Assembly (NCBI RefSeq): GCF_001542625.1
Contig: NZ_CP016279.1
Coordinates: 6,696,001-6,760,000 of the forward strand
Source: Streptomyces griseochromogenes
GTDB lineage: Bacteria; Actinomycetota; Actinomycetes; Streptomycetales; Streptomycetaceae
Direction: 5' to 3'
Length of the DNA: 64,000 nucleotides
The position numbers and the translations under genes were made by a program. The notes beneath the pieces are model-generated. The model was not told the DNA's origin and made no database searches. It worked only from the letters and a program-made list of their open reading frames with translations. Below are positions 1-8,248 of the stretch, one piece after another (positions within the stretch are counted from its first letter, which is position 1; each line of letters opens with the position of its first letter).

Positions 1-102
1 CCGGGCCAGTACGACCCGTCCGCCGGCTCCCTCGCCGAGGGCGCGTACGGGCTCGTAGCCGGAGACGGCCCACTCGTCGGATCTGCCGCTGTCCTCGGTC
101 AT
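1..102 (-). CDS. Ser/Thr protein kinase, N-terminal fragment (cut by window edge)
   Basis: Only the first 34 residues are inside the window. After a short acidic head they read into a glycine-rich nucleotide loop (LGEGAGGRVVLAR), the subdomain I signature of eukaryotic-type protein kinases. The ATG overlaps the stop of the FHA/M50 gene in an ATGA junction, so the two are translationally coupled and the kinase is the third gene of the unit. A kinase beside an FHA protein suggests that phosphothreonine recognition links them; that is inference. The catalytic loop lies outside the window, so activity cannot be judged. Confidence 0.7.
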   Translation of the reverse strand, partial: MTEDSGRSDEWAVSGYEPVRALGEGAGGRVVLAR

Positions 103-1856
103 GCCGTCCCCTCCATCGCCGCGCCCACCGCCGGGACGGGCGCCGTGCCCTTCGCGTCACGACGACGCCGGAAGCGCCGCGTCAGCCACCGCACCGGGGC
201 GGACCACACGGGGAAGGCCACCAGGGCGACCACGAGGGCCTCGATCACCGTGGTCCACGGCGGGCTCACCCAGCCGTCCAGCAGGTCACCGATCCGGGAG
301 CGCCAGGCCAGCAGGGCGAGGGCCAGGAAGCCGTACGTGCCGACGACGACCGCGAGCCCGTACGCGGCCATGCCCGCCTGCCGTGGGCCGGGCCGGCTGC
401 CCGCGCGCAGGTCGCGCCAGAGGCCCCTGCGGAAGTACGCGCTCGCCTCCTCGCGCAGGCGCGGCACGCGCAGCGCGTCGGTCAGGGCCTGGTAGCCGTC
501 CAGCGGCATCAGGGGGTTGAAGTTGTAGAGCGTGTTCAGGTAGAGCCCGAAAGCCAGCTGGAAGAGGACGGCCGAGGCGGGTCCCACGGGCAGGAAGGCC
601 GCTCCGGCCGCGCACCAGCCGGCCAGCGCCGCCGTCGACAGCGGCCCGGACAGCGCCACCACGACCCGTGACCAGCGCGTGCCGAACCACATGTCGCTGG
701 TGTCCACGAAGGCGAACGGCATGCCCATCATGAACAGGAACCCGCCGCGCCGGACCTTGCGGCCGTACGCCTTCACGGCCAGCGCGTGCGTCAGCTCGTG
801 CACGACCAGGGCGGACACGTATCCGGCGGCGAGGAGCACCGGTCCCCAGACACCCGCTCCGCCGAAGTCCAGCAGGTGCTGATGTCCCTGCGCGGCGAAG
901 AACGCGGCCAGGCCGCCGATCACCGACAGCCAGACCAGCGTCACCCCGGTCCGGGTGAAGAACCGCCAGCCGACGGCCTGGTAGAGGCGGGTGACGGTGC
1001 CGTCGAGGCCGGGCACTGATATCTCCAGTTTCAGCAGTGCCCGGTACACGGCGTGTGCGGCGCGCCGCCATCCCTTCCGCTCCGCCTCCTCGGGGCGGCC
1101 CGGCAGGTTGCGCAGGAGTCCCGCGTCGGCGAACGCGGCGAGCGCCGACTCGATGCGGGGCAGGGCGAGTTCGCCGAAGCGGTCTGCGTAGGCGAACAGC
1201 AGGTCCCGTACGGTGTTCTCGCCGTCGACGGTGTGCCAGAGGAAGACCTCCCGCTCGTCCAGCTCCAGGTAGACGCCGGTGCGGGTGTTGTTCAGTACCC
1301 AGCGGGGTTGGCCGCGGTCGGTGGGCACCTGCTTGAGCGCCCAGCCTGAGCGGCGGCGGGGACGCGCGGTGAGCGGGCCGTTCGCCTCCGGTGCCGCCTC
1401 CTGTGCGGCGGTGGGGAGCTGGGTGAGCTGGGTGCCGACGACCTGGGTGCGCTGGCCGATGTGCGCCTCGCGGGGCTGTTCGAACAGCAGGCGTACGTCG
1501 CCGACGGACAGTTCGGTGCCGTCGGCGAGGTGGGCCGCGCCGCCGTGCAGGTCGACGCCGGCCACGGCCGTGCCGTTGAACGAGTCCAGGTCCTCGATCC
1601 GGAACCCCGACTCCGTGCGCACGATCCGGGCATGGTTGCGCGACACGCTCGCGTCGGGCAGGACGACGTCGTTGTCCGCGCCCCGGCCCAGCGTCGTGAC
1701 CGGGCCGGTGAGCGGGACGAGCAGGGTGGGGTCGTCGAGGCCGCGCAGGTGCGGCGCGGCGTACGACGTCGGTGCCGCGCCGCGGCGAAGGGTGCCGCAG
1801 TGCAGGCAGTACGGGAAGTCGCGCCGTACATGGACGCGGCAGGCGTGGCAGAGCAT
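99..1856 (-). CDS. Zinc ribbon-FHA-PqqD-like-M50 membrane metalloprotease
   Basis: Domains in order: an N-terminal four-cysteine ribbon (CHAC and CLHC within the first 22 residues); an FHA domain at about 45-125 with the GR, SRNHA and NGT signatures; a PqqD-like winged-helix segment at about 170-250, a fold that acts as the RiPP recognition element in peptide-modifying systems; then several membrane segments carrying HELTH near residue 351 (the HExxH zinc site) and NPLMPLDGY, the second metal motif of M50 site-2-type proteases. This matches the family called putative peptide zinc metalloprotease. Eight bases separate it from the Gly-rich gene upstream, and it overlaps the kinase start downstream. 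Role inferred: membrane-embedded processing or handling of the neighbouring Gly-rich polypeptide, with FHA binding to a phosphorylated partner. Confidence 0.85.
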   Translation of the reverse strand: MLCHACRVHVRRDFPYCLHCGTLRRGAAPTSYAAPHLRGLDDPTLLVPLTGPVTTLGRGADNDVVLPDASVSRNHARIVRTESGFRIEDLDSFNGTAVAGVDLHGGAAHLADGTELSVGDVRLLFEQPREAHIGQRTQVVGTQLTQLPTAAQEAAPEANGPLTARPRRRSGWALKQVPTDRGQPRWVLNNTRTGVYLELDEREVFLWHTVDGENTVRDLLFAYADRFGELALPRIESALAAFADAGLLRNLPGRPEEAERKGWRRAAHAVYRALLKLEISVPGLDGTVTRLYQAVGWRFFTRTGVTLVWLSVIGGLAAFFAAQGHQHLLDFGGAGVWGPVLLAAGYVSALVVHELTHALAVKAYGRKVRRGGFLFMMGMPFAFVDTSDMWFGTRWSRVVVALSGPLSTAALAGWCAAGAAFLPVGPASAVLFQLAFGLYLNTLYNFNPLMPLDGYQALTDALRVPRLREEASAYFRRGLWRDLRAGSRPGPRQAGMAAYGLAVVVGTYGFLALALLAWRSRIGDLLDGWVSPPWTTVIEALVVALVAFPVWSAPVRWLTRRFRRRRDAKGTAPVPAVGAAMEGTA

Positions 1857-1864
1857 GCGTCGGC

Positions 1865-3295
1865 TCAGCCCGCGCCGGAGCCGCTGATGAACGTCCCGTC
1901 GGAGAAGCCGCCGTCCGTGTCGGCGCCGGGCGCGGAGGGCGAAAGGTGCGTGGCGATGTCACCGATGCCGGGGGCACCGGTGAAGTTCACGCCGCCGCGC
2001 ACGGTCTCGGAGCCACCGCCGATGGTCGCACGGCCGCGGCCACCGTTCTCACCGCTACCGGGTTCGCCGCCGCCGGAGGGACGGTTGCCGTTCTCACCGC
2101 CGCCGGAGGGACGGTTGCCGTTCTCCTCGCTGCCTCCTCCGCCGCCGGAAGGGCGGTCGCCGTTCTCGCCGCTGCCTCCGCCGCCTTCGCCTCCGCCGTG
2201 ACCGCCGGAGCCACCCTCGTGACCGTGGCCGCCGCCTTCCTCGCCGCCACCGCCTTCGCCGCCTCCGCCGCCGTGGCCGCCGCCCTCGCCACCGCCTTCA
2301 CCCCCGCCGTGGCCACCGCCTTCACCACCGGAGGAACCACCGTGACCGGAGCCCTCCTCACCGCCACCGCCACCTTCGCCGCCGCCGCCGCCGTGGCCGC
2401 CACCCTCGCCACCGGAGGAACCACCGTGACCGGAGCCCTCCTCACCGCCACCGCCGCCTTCGCCACCACCGCCACCACCGCCACCTTCGCCGCCACCGGC
2501 TGTGCCACCGCCGCCGTCACCACTACCGTGGCCATCGCCCTCGTCACGGTCGAAAATGCCGCCGTGGCCGAAGTGACCGGCATCGCCGCCGCCCTCACCG
2601 CCGAAGCCGCCGCCGTGACCGCCGAGGTCGCCGAATCCGCCGGATCCTGCGAGGTCGCCTCCGGAGCCGAATCCACCGTCGCCGAAATCACCGGCACCGA
2701 ACCCGCCGGAACCAAGGCCGCCGTCACCGAAGCCGCCCGGGCCCTCGGAGCCGCTTCCCCCGAAGTCGCCGAACCCACCGAAGCCGCCCTCGGCACCTCC
2801 GCCGGCATGTCCGCCGAACCCACCGAAAGTCTCACCGAACTCACCGAAGCCACCGGCCGCTTCCGCCGGCGACTCGTGGACGAACCCCCCGCCGAGCAGG
2901 CTCTCAGCACCGGTGGCGGACACGTCGAAGGCACCGGCGGCGGTGTCCTGGCCTCCGGCGGGAAGCGACGGGTCCGCCGTGTGGTCGAAGGAGGCGTGGT
3001 CGACGGAGGCATGGTCAGTGGAGACGTGGTCGACCGGAACGTCCGGAACGTCGTGGTGCGTCAGCGCATGTGCCGCACTGCCGAAGAACAGGGACGATTT
3101 GGACAGCCGCGGGTCGAGTGCGGCTGGTCCGCCATCGGTGCCGGACTCGACGCGGAGGGAGCGGAGTTCGGTGACCTGGTCGGGTGTCAGGCCGAGTCTT
3201 CGGGCCACCTCGTCCGTGTCGCCCTCGAGTTCGGCTCTGAAGGCCGGGTCGACGGCAAGGCGGGTCATGGCGTCGCGAAAGGCGTTGTCAGTCAT
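1865..3295 (-). CDS. Gly-rich repeat protein with leader-like helical N terminus
   Basis: 476 residues from the ATG chosen because it precedes the conserved-looking head MTDNAFRDAMTRLAVDPAFR; an in-frame upstream extension has poor coding character. Residues 1-50 are polar and helical, ending LGLTPDQVTELRSL, like short leader segments of some RiPP precursors. From about residue 120 the protein is almost only Gly with Glu, His, Ser and Asp, organised as GGFG/GDGGF units, then GEGGGHGGG/EEGSGHGG blocks, then three ENGNRPSGGG-type decapeptides. There is no signal peptide and no cysteine cluster. First gene of the unit with the PqqD-like/M50 protease and kinase. It could be a structural Gly-rich protein or a very large modified-peptide precursor; the leader idea rests on the neighbour's PqqD domain. 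Confidence 0.8.
   Translation of the reverse strand: MTDNAFRDAMTRLAVDPAFRAELEGDTDEVARRLGLTPDQVTELRSLRVESGTDGGPAALDPRLSKSSLFFGSAAHALTHHDVPDVPVDHVSTDHASVDHASFDHTADPSLPAGGQDTAAGAFDVSATGAESLLGGGFVHESPAEAAGGFGEFGETFGGFGGHAGGGAEGGFGGFGDFGGSGSEGPGGFGDGGLGSGGFGAGDFGDGGFGSGGDLAGSGGFGDLGGHGGGFGGEGGGDAGHFGHGGIFDRDEGDGHGSGDGGGGTAGGGEGGGGGGGGEGGGGGEEGSGHGGSSGGEGGGHGGGGGEGGGGGEEGSGHGGSSGGEGGGHGGGEGGGEGGGHGGGGGEGGGGEEGGGHGHEGGSGGHGGGEGGGGSGENGDRPSGGGGGSEENGNRPSGGGENGNRPSGGGEPGSGENGGRGRATIGGGSETVRGGVNFTGAPGIGDIATHLSPSAPGADTDGGFSDGTFISGSGAG
2068..2460. repeat. In-frame tandem repeats inside the Gly-rich gene
   Basis: Two repeat families are visible. A 30-base unit starting CGCCGGAGGGACGGTTGCCG occurs at 2071 and 2101, with a degenerate third copy near 2143; it encodes the ENGNRPSGGG decapeptide. 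A segment starting ACCGGAGGAACCACCGTGAC occurs at 2327 and 2411, 84 bases (28 codons) apart and nearly identical for about 45 bases. All periods are multiples of three, so copy-number change would keep the frame. Confidence 0.9.
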
Positions 3296-3412
3296 GGTCT
3301 GGGTCTCCGTGGGTCCGCGTGTGCTGATGCCGAGCCCGGCGGAGCCGAGGATCCCCCCTGGTCGGCGGCTACTGCCATTTCCGGCCATCCCCACCGATGC
3401 CTGCAGGGACGG

Positions 3413-3441
3413 TTATAAGGGGCATGACATGACCCGCGCAA
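3413..3441 (-). promoter_or_regulatory. Predicted vegetative-type promoter for the Gly-rich/M50/kinase unit
   Basis: Read on the minus strand, TTGCGC and TTATAA are separated by 17 bases. This would start transcription near 3405 and leave a leader of about 110 bases before the ATG at 3295. Prediction from consensus only. Confidence 0.45.
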
Positions 3442-4023
3442 GGTTAGGAGCAGGTCACACCGGGTGCATACGCCATCGAAATCGCGCCACGGACAGCGAA
3501 TCCTCAGCCGTACAGAAGAGGAAGCGGCGCCGGCACAGTCGTCAGCGGGACGAGGGCGGATCGCCACCTGATGCCCAGGCGTTTGTAGACGACGATCAGG
3601 ACGATCACGGTGATCGTGACAATGAGACCGCACGGCCCCACGTCGTGGTGGAAGGCGCTGTACGCGGGAGAAGCGGCCAGCTGTCCCCGGCCGACGACCG
3701 TAATCGACTTCGGACGTGATGTGGCGGCGCGGCCGTCCGTTGCCACGCACTTGTGCGTGACGTGCGGTGCCTGCGCACAGAGCGGTCCAGTGCGCCGTGC
3801 GCCTCGGATCCCACTGTTTGCCCGTTCGACCATTACGAATTCAACCTTGAATCGCGCTGGCAGCTCCTGTCGGGTGAGCCACCCGGCACATTCAAGATGC
3901 AGTTGGGCACTCGGTCCCATAGCGTGGTTAACAAGAGTGCGTACAGGGTGTTCCTCTCCTTTGCCGTGGGGTTCGACGGACGGTCCCGTCATCGCGAGAA
4001 TCACCACTCTCTCAGGAGACATC
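3442..4023. other. Intergenic region between divergent units
   Basis: No convincing gene. A 180-codon minus-strand frame crosses it (3504-4046), but it overlaps the start and ribosome site of the plus-strand gene and lacks family resemblance; its only notable part is one hydrophobic stretch near 3600. The AT content is locally higher than in the flanks, as expected of regulatory DNA. The promoter of the 4024-10279 operon must lie here: GGTTAA and GGGTGT, 14 bases apart at 3926-3951, loosely resemble a SigB-type stress promoter. Confidence 0.5.
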
Positions 4024-4437
4024 ATGGCCACGGCCCCTGCCTCCAACCGCCCTGTCTCGGTCTACCTCCTCGCCGGAATCAGGCTCGTCAACGGTGCCGC
4101 CGGTCTGCTGGCACCGGACTTGCTCATCCGGCGGTTCGACCCCGACCGCGATCCGCCCAGCCCGGCAGCCATCTACGCGTTTCGCCTCTTCGGCATCCGT
4201 ACGATCCTGCTCGGCCTCGATCTGCTGACGCACAGCGGGGAACGGCTGCGGGACGACCTGCGCGACGGCATCCTGATCCACGGCAGTGACACCGCGACAG
4301 CGGCCACGCTCGGCATGCACGGACATGTCCCGCCGCGCACCGCGGTGATGACCACCCTCATCTCCGCCGTCAATACCGCCCTGTCCGTCAGTGCCACCGC
4401 CTCGCTCGCCAACTCCTCCGAGGACGAACGGACGTGA
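4024..4437 (+). CDS. Small membrane-associated protein of unknown function
   Basis: 137 residues. The ATG has an AGGAGA ribosome site six bases upstream and ends in a GTGA overlap with the GMC oxidoreductase gene. Hydrophobic helices near residues 9-28 and 48-65 (RLVNGAAGLLAPDLLIRRF, then FRLFGIRTILLGLDLL) and a third weak one near the C terminus suggest an integral membrane protein. I do not recognise a named family with certainty. As first gene of a four-gene operon with two redox enzymes it may be an accessory or anchoring factor; nothing in the sequence identifies a catalytic site. Confidence 0.8.
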   Translation: MATAPASNRPVSVYLLAGIRLVNGAAGLLAPDLLIRRFDPDRDPPSPAAIYAFRLFGIRTILLGLDLLTHSGERLRDDLRDGILIHGSDTATAATLGMHGHVPPRTAVMTTLISAVNTALSVSATASLANSSEDERT

Positions 4438-6344
4438 ACGCCGAGTCCGGGGCCACTCCCCCCACCGAGACGGGCTTCGACTACGTCGTCGTCGGCGCCG
4501 GCGCGGGTGGCGGACCGCTGGCGGCCAACCTCGCCGCCGCGGGCCTGCGCACCCTGCTTCTGGACGCCGGCGGCGCCGAGGACAACGACAGCTACCTGGT
4601 GCCCGCATTCCACGCCGACGCCTCCGAGGACCCCGCGCAGTGCTGGAACTACTTCGTACGGCACTACGCCGACGAGACGCAGCAGCAGCGCGACGGCAAG
4701 TTCGTACCGGGCAAGGGCATCCTCTATCCGCGCGCCGGCACGATCGGCGGGTGCACCGCACACCATGCGCTGATCACCGTCTATCCGTACAACCGCGACT
4801 GGGACGCCATCGCGGCGGAGACCGGCGACGCCACCTGGCACAGCTCCGCCATGCGTACGTACTTCGAGCGGCTGGAGCGCTGTACCTACCGGCCGAAGCC
4901 CAAGGAGCCACCCGGCAATCCGCTCCTGGCCACGCTGCTTCGTCACCTGCCCGTCGTGGCGGCCCGGTACCGCAACGACGCCCGGCACGGATTCGACGGC
5001 TGGCTGCCCACCTCGCTGGCCGACCCCCGACTCGCCGTGCAGGACGCGGAGTTGCTGAAGGTCATCCTCTCCGCCGCGCAGGACACGCTCGCCGGCTTCC
5101 TCGGCCGGCCGCTGTCGCCCCTCGAGGGGCTCGGCTCCTTCGTCGACCCCAACGACTGGCGGGTGCAGACCCAGGCACTGCAAGGGCTTTGGCAGATCCC
5201 CGTCTCCACGGACCGCGGCCGCCGCAGCGCCGTGCGAGAGCGCGTCCAGGCCGTGCGGCGCGCTCATCCGGATCATCTGGTGGTCCGTACCCACGCGCTG
5301 GCCGCCCGGATCGTACTGGACGAGGGAAACGGGGCGACCGGCGTCGACTACCTGGACGAGGCGCACGCCTACCGGGCCGACCCCGGCGCCCGGCCGGACT
5401 CCGGGCCGGCAGCGCTGCACCGGGTTCTCGCCTCCCGTGAGGTGATCCTGGCCGCCGGGGCTTTCAACACGCCCCAGCTGCTGATGCTTTCCGGCATCGG
5501 ACCACCTGAGGAACTGGGACGGCACGGGATCCCCGTGCGCGTCGGTCTGCACGGGGTGGGCGCGCAGCTCCAGGACCGGTACGAGGTCGGTGTCGTCAGC
5601 CAGATGCGGCAGGAGTTCCCGGTCATCACGGAGTGCTCCTTCCATGCTCCGAGGCCCGGAACCGAACCGGACCGCTGTTACCGGGCATGGCAGAACGGCG
5701 AGGGCCTCTACACCACCAACGGCGCCGTCCTCGGTATCACCCGCAAGTCCCGCCCGGACCTGGACGCCCCGGACCTGTTCATCTTCGGCGGCCCCTTCGA
5801 CTTCCGGGGATACCGCCCGGGCTACTCCCTCGACCTGACACACCACAAGGACCGCTTCACCTGGGCCATCCTCAAGAGCCGTACCCACAACACGGGAGGC
5901 CGGGTCCGGCTGCGCTCCACCGACCCGCGCGACACCCCACTGGTCGACTTCCACTACTTCACCGAGGGCACGGACAAGGAGGGCCTGGACCTCGAAGCGA
6001 TGGTCGATGCCGTGGAGTTCGTACGCGGGATGAACCGCAAGGCCGACGCCGCGGTCCTCAAGGAGCTGTGGCCCGGCGAGGAGGTCGACGACCGCGACGC
6101 CGTCCGCCGTTTCGTCCAGGACGAGGCCTGGGGCCACCATGCGTCGTGCACCTGCCGGATGGGACGCGCCGATGATCCCTCGACCGTGGTCGACGGCGCG
6201 TTCCGGGTCCGCGGGGTGGACCGTCTGCGGATCGTCGACGCCTCGGTCTTCCCCCGCATTCCCGGCTTCTTCGTCGCCGCGCCCATCTACATGATCAGCG
6301 AGAAGGCGAGTGACGTGATCCTCGGCGACACCGCCCACATCTGA
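4434..6344 (+). CDS. GMC family FAD-dependent oxidoreductase
   Basis: 636 residues from a GTG that overlaps the previous stop. The N terminus carries the dinucleotide-binding fold VVVGAGAGGGPLAANLAAAG, and the C terminus the GMC signature around HHASCTCRMG (catalytic His near 567) followed by VDGAFRVRGVDRLRIVDASV. Choline dehydrogenase, cholesterol oxidase and related enzymes share this architecture; they oxidise an alcohol with FAD as acceptor. The substrate cannot be read from sequence. No signal peptide, so cytoplasmic. The adjacent haem peroxidase and hydrolase suggest a lipid or hydroperoxide-derived alcohol, which is inference. Confidence 0.9.
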   Translation: MNAESGATPPTETGFDYVVVGAGAGGGPLAANLAAAGLRTLLLDAGGAEDNDSYLVPAFHADASEDPAQCWNYFVRHYADETQQQRDGKFVPGKGILYPRAGTIGGCTAHHALITVYPYNRDWDAIAAETGDATWHSSAMRTYFERLERCTYRPKPKEPPGNPLLATLLRHLPVVAARYRNDARHGFDGWLPTSLADPRLAVQDAELLKVILSAAQDTLAGFLGRPLSPLEGLGSFVDPNDWRVQTQALQGLWQIPVSTDRGRRSAVRERVQAVRRAHPDHLVVRTHALAARIVLDEGNGATGVDYLDEAHAYRADPGARPDSGPAALHRVLASREVILAAGAFNTPQLLMLSGIGPPEELGRHGIPVRVGLHGVGAQLQDRYEVGVVSQMRQEFPVITECSFHAPRPGTEPDRCYRAWQNGEGLYTTNGAVLGITRKSRPDLDAPDLFIFGGPFDFRGYRPGYSLDLTHHKDRFTWAILKSRTHNTGGRVRLRSTDPRDTPLVDFHYFTEGTDKEGLDLEAMVDAVEFVRGMNRKADAAVLKELWPGEEVDDRDAVRRFVQDEAWGHHASCTCRMGRADDPSTVVDGAFRVRGVDRLRIVDASVFPRIPGFFVAAPIYMISEKASDVILGDTAHI

Positions 6345-6393
6345 CCCCACGACTCTGAAGGAAAAGACCAGGAGCCACCCAAGGAGTACCGCG

Positions 6394-8247
6394 ATGAGCA
6401 CGCACCGAACCGCCCCACGGCACCCCCCGGCCGGATACCGCACGTCACTCCCCTGGCGGATCATCACCAGTGCCGCCCAGTACGTCGACCGCCGCATCGG
6501 CTGGGACAGACTGCCCGTGCCGGCAGGCCTGCTGACGCTCTTCGGGCTCCGTGTCCGGCTCCGGCAGAAGAACCTGTACGACACCGGTCAGCTGCCCGCG
6601 ATCGACCAGCCCGAGCCCGCGCCCCCGTCCGCGAGCCACCAGGTCAACCGGAGCGCCGACGGCAGCCACAACGACCTCGGCGACCCACGCATGGGCATGG
6701 CCGGCACCCGCTTCGGCCGGAACATTCCACTGGAGGCCATCGCGCCGGCCGCGCCCTCGGACGTACTGGCCACGCCCAGTCCGCGCGAGGTCAGCCGTAC
6801 CCTGCTCACCCGCGACGGGCTCATCGCGGCCGAATCCGTGAACTCCCTGGTCGCCGCCTGGCTCCAGTTCATGATCCGCGACTGGTTCAGCCACGGCACG
6901 AGCCCCACGGACCGGCCCTGGGAGGTTTCCCTGGTGGACGACGACCCCTGGCCGGAACACCCCATGAAGATCATGCGGACCCCGGACGACCCCACGCGTG
7001 ACCCCCAGGCGCCCCGCGGAACGCCCGACACCCGCGTCAATGTGTCCTCCCACTGGTGGGACGCGTCCCAGATCTACGGGAAGAACGCGGCCGAACAGCA
7101 CCAGTTGCGCACCGGAGAGCGGGGCAGGCTGCACCTGTGGGACGACGAGCAGGCACCCGTCCCGGCCGACCCCTCCCAGGACCCCATATACGTCCCCGGC
7201 TTCTGGTTGGGCCTCGCCATGATGCAGGACCTGTTCACCCGGGAGCACAACGCGATCTGCGAGCATCTGCACGGCGCCTACCCGTCCTGGAGCGACGAGG
7301 AGCTGTTCCAGCGTGCCCGGCTCATCAACTCCGCTCTCCTCGCGAAGATCCACACCGTGGAGTGGACACCGGCCGTGATCAGTCACCCCACCACCGTCAA
7401 GGCGCTGCGCGCCAACTGGTGGGGCATCGCGGGCGAGCGCGTCCACGACCTGTTCGGGCGCATCAGCGACAGCGAGGTCATCAGCGGCATCCCCGGCGGC
7501 GAGACGGATCACTACGGCGTCCCGTACGCGCTCACCGAGGAGTTCGTGGCGGTGTACCGGATGCACCCGCTGGTCCGCGACGAATGGCATCTGCGTGCCG
7601 TCGCCGACGACACGACCCTGCGCCACTGCACCCTGCGCGACATCGCCGGGCCGGGAGCGCTGAAGTTCCTGGAGACCACGGAGATGGCCGACCTGCTCTA
7701 CAGCTTCGGCACGCTGCATCCCGGACTGGTCACCCTGCACAACTTCCCCAAGTTTCTCCAGGAGTTCGAGCGCCCCGACGGGCATCTGCAGGACCTCGCC
7801 GCCACCGACATCCTGCGCTCCCGGGAACTGGGGGTGCCCCGCTACAACGAGTTCCGTCGGCTGCTGCGGCTCAAGCCCGCGGAGAGCTTCTCGGAGCTGG
7901 CGCACGATCCGGCGACAGCCAAGCAGTTCGAGCGGCTCTACGACGGCGACATCGAGAAGGTCGACCTGATGGTCGGGCTGTACGCGGAGAAGCTGCCGGC
8001 CGGTTTCGCCTTCAGCGACACGGCGTTCCGCATCTTCATCCTCATGGCCTCGCGCCGGCTGAACAGCGACCGGTTCTTCACCACCCACTACACCCCCGAG
8101 GTCTACTCCAAGGCCGGCATGGCCTGGATCGACGACAACAGCATGGTCACCGTTCTGCTGCGCCACCACCCGGAGTTGCGTACGGCCCTGTCCGGGCTGA
8201 CCAACGCCTTCGTGCCGTGGCACAGCACCGCACCGCCGGAGACCTGA
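6394..8247 (+). CDS. Haem peroxidase of the peroxidase-cyclooxygenase superfamily
   Basis: 617 residues; AAGGAG lies eight bases before the ATG. Motifs of the animal-type peroxidase/alpha-dioxygenase branch are clear: SSHWWDASQIYGKN, FTREHNAICEHL, and IHTVEWTPAVISH, which holds the proximal haem His near 321. The distal site reads QFMIRDWFSH, with Arg near 163 where alpha-dioxygenases and prostaglandin synthase have His. A Tyr that could serve as radical site is present (VAVYRMHPL and nearby). Family members peroxidise fatty acids or oxidise halides. It sits 49 bases after the GMC gene and one base before the protease-hydrolase gene, so all are probably co-transcribed. Confidence 0.88.
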   Translation: MSTHRTAPRHPPAGYRTSLPWRIITSAAQYVDRRIGWDRLPVPAGLLTLFGLRVRLRQKNLYDTGQLPAIDQPEPAPPSASHQVNRSADGSHNDLGDPRMGMAGTRFGRNIPLEAIAPAAPSDVLATPSPREVSRTLLTRDGLIAAESVNSLVAAWLQFMIRDWFSHGTSPTDRPWEVSLVDDDPWPEHPMKIMRTPDDPTRDPQAPRGTPDTRVNVSSHWWDASQIYGKNAAEQHQLRTGERGRLHLWDDEQAPVPADPSQDPIYVPGFWLGLAMMQDLFTREHNAICEHLHGAYPSWSDEELFQRARLINSALLAKIHTVEWTPAVISHPTTVKALRANWWGIAGERVHDLFGRISDSEVISGIPGGETDHYGVPYALTEEFVAVYRMHPLVRDEWHLRAVADDTTLRHCTLRDIAGPGALKFLETTEMADLLYSFGTLHPGLVTLHNFPKFLQEFERPDGHLQDLAATDILRSRELGVPRYNEFRRLLRLKPAESFSELAHDPATAKQFERLYDGDIEKVDLMVGLYAEKLPAGFAFSDTAFRIFILMASRRLNSDRFFTTHYTPEVYSKAGMAWIDDNSMVTVLLRHHPELRTALSGLTNAFVPWHSTAPPET

Positions 8248-8248
8248 G

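Noticed and set aside
1772..3418. Long Ala/Thr/Val-rich plus-strand frame opposite the Gly-rich gene
   Set aside because: It is the complement of GGC/GAG-rich codons, has no ribosome site or domain, and opposes a better-supported gene.
3504..4046. 180-codon minus-strand frame
   Set aside because: No ribosome site or family resemblance, and it overlaps the start of the plus-strand operon.
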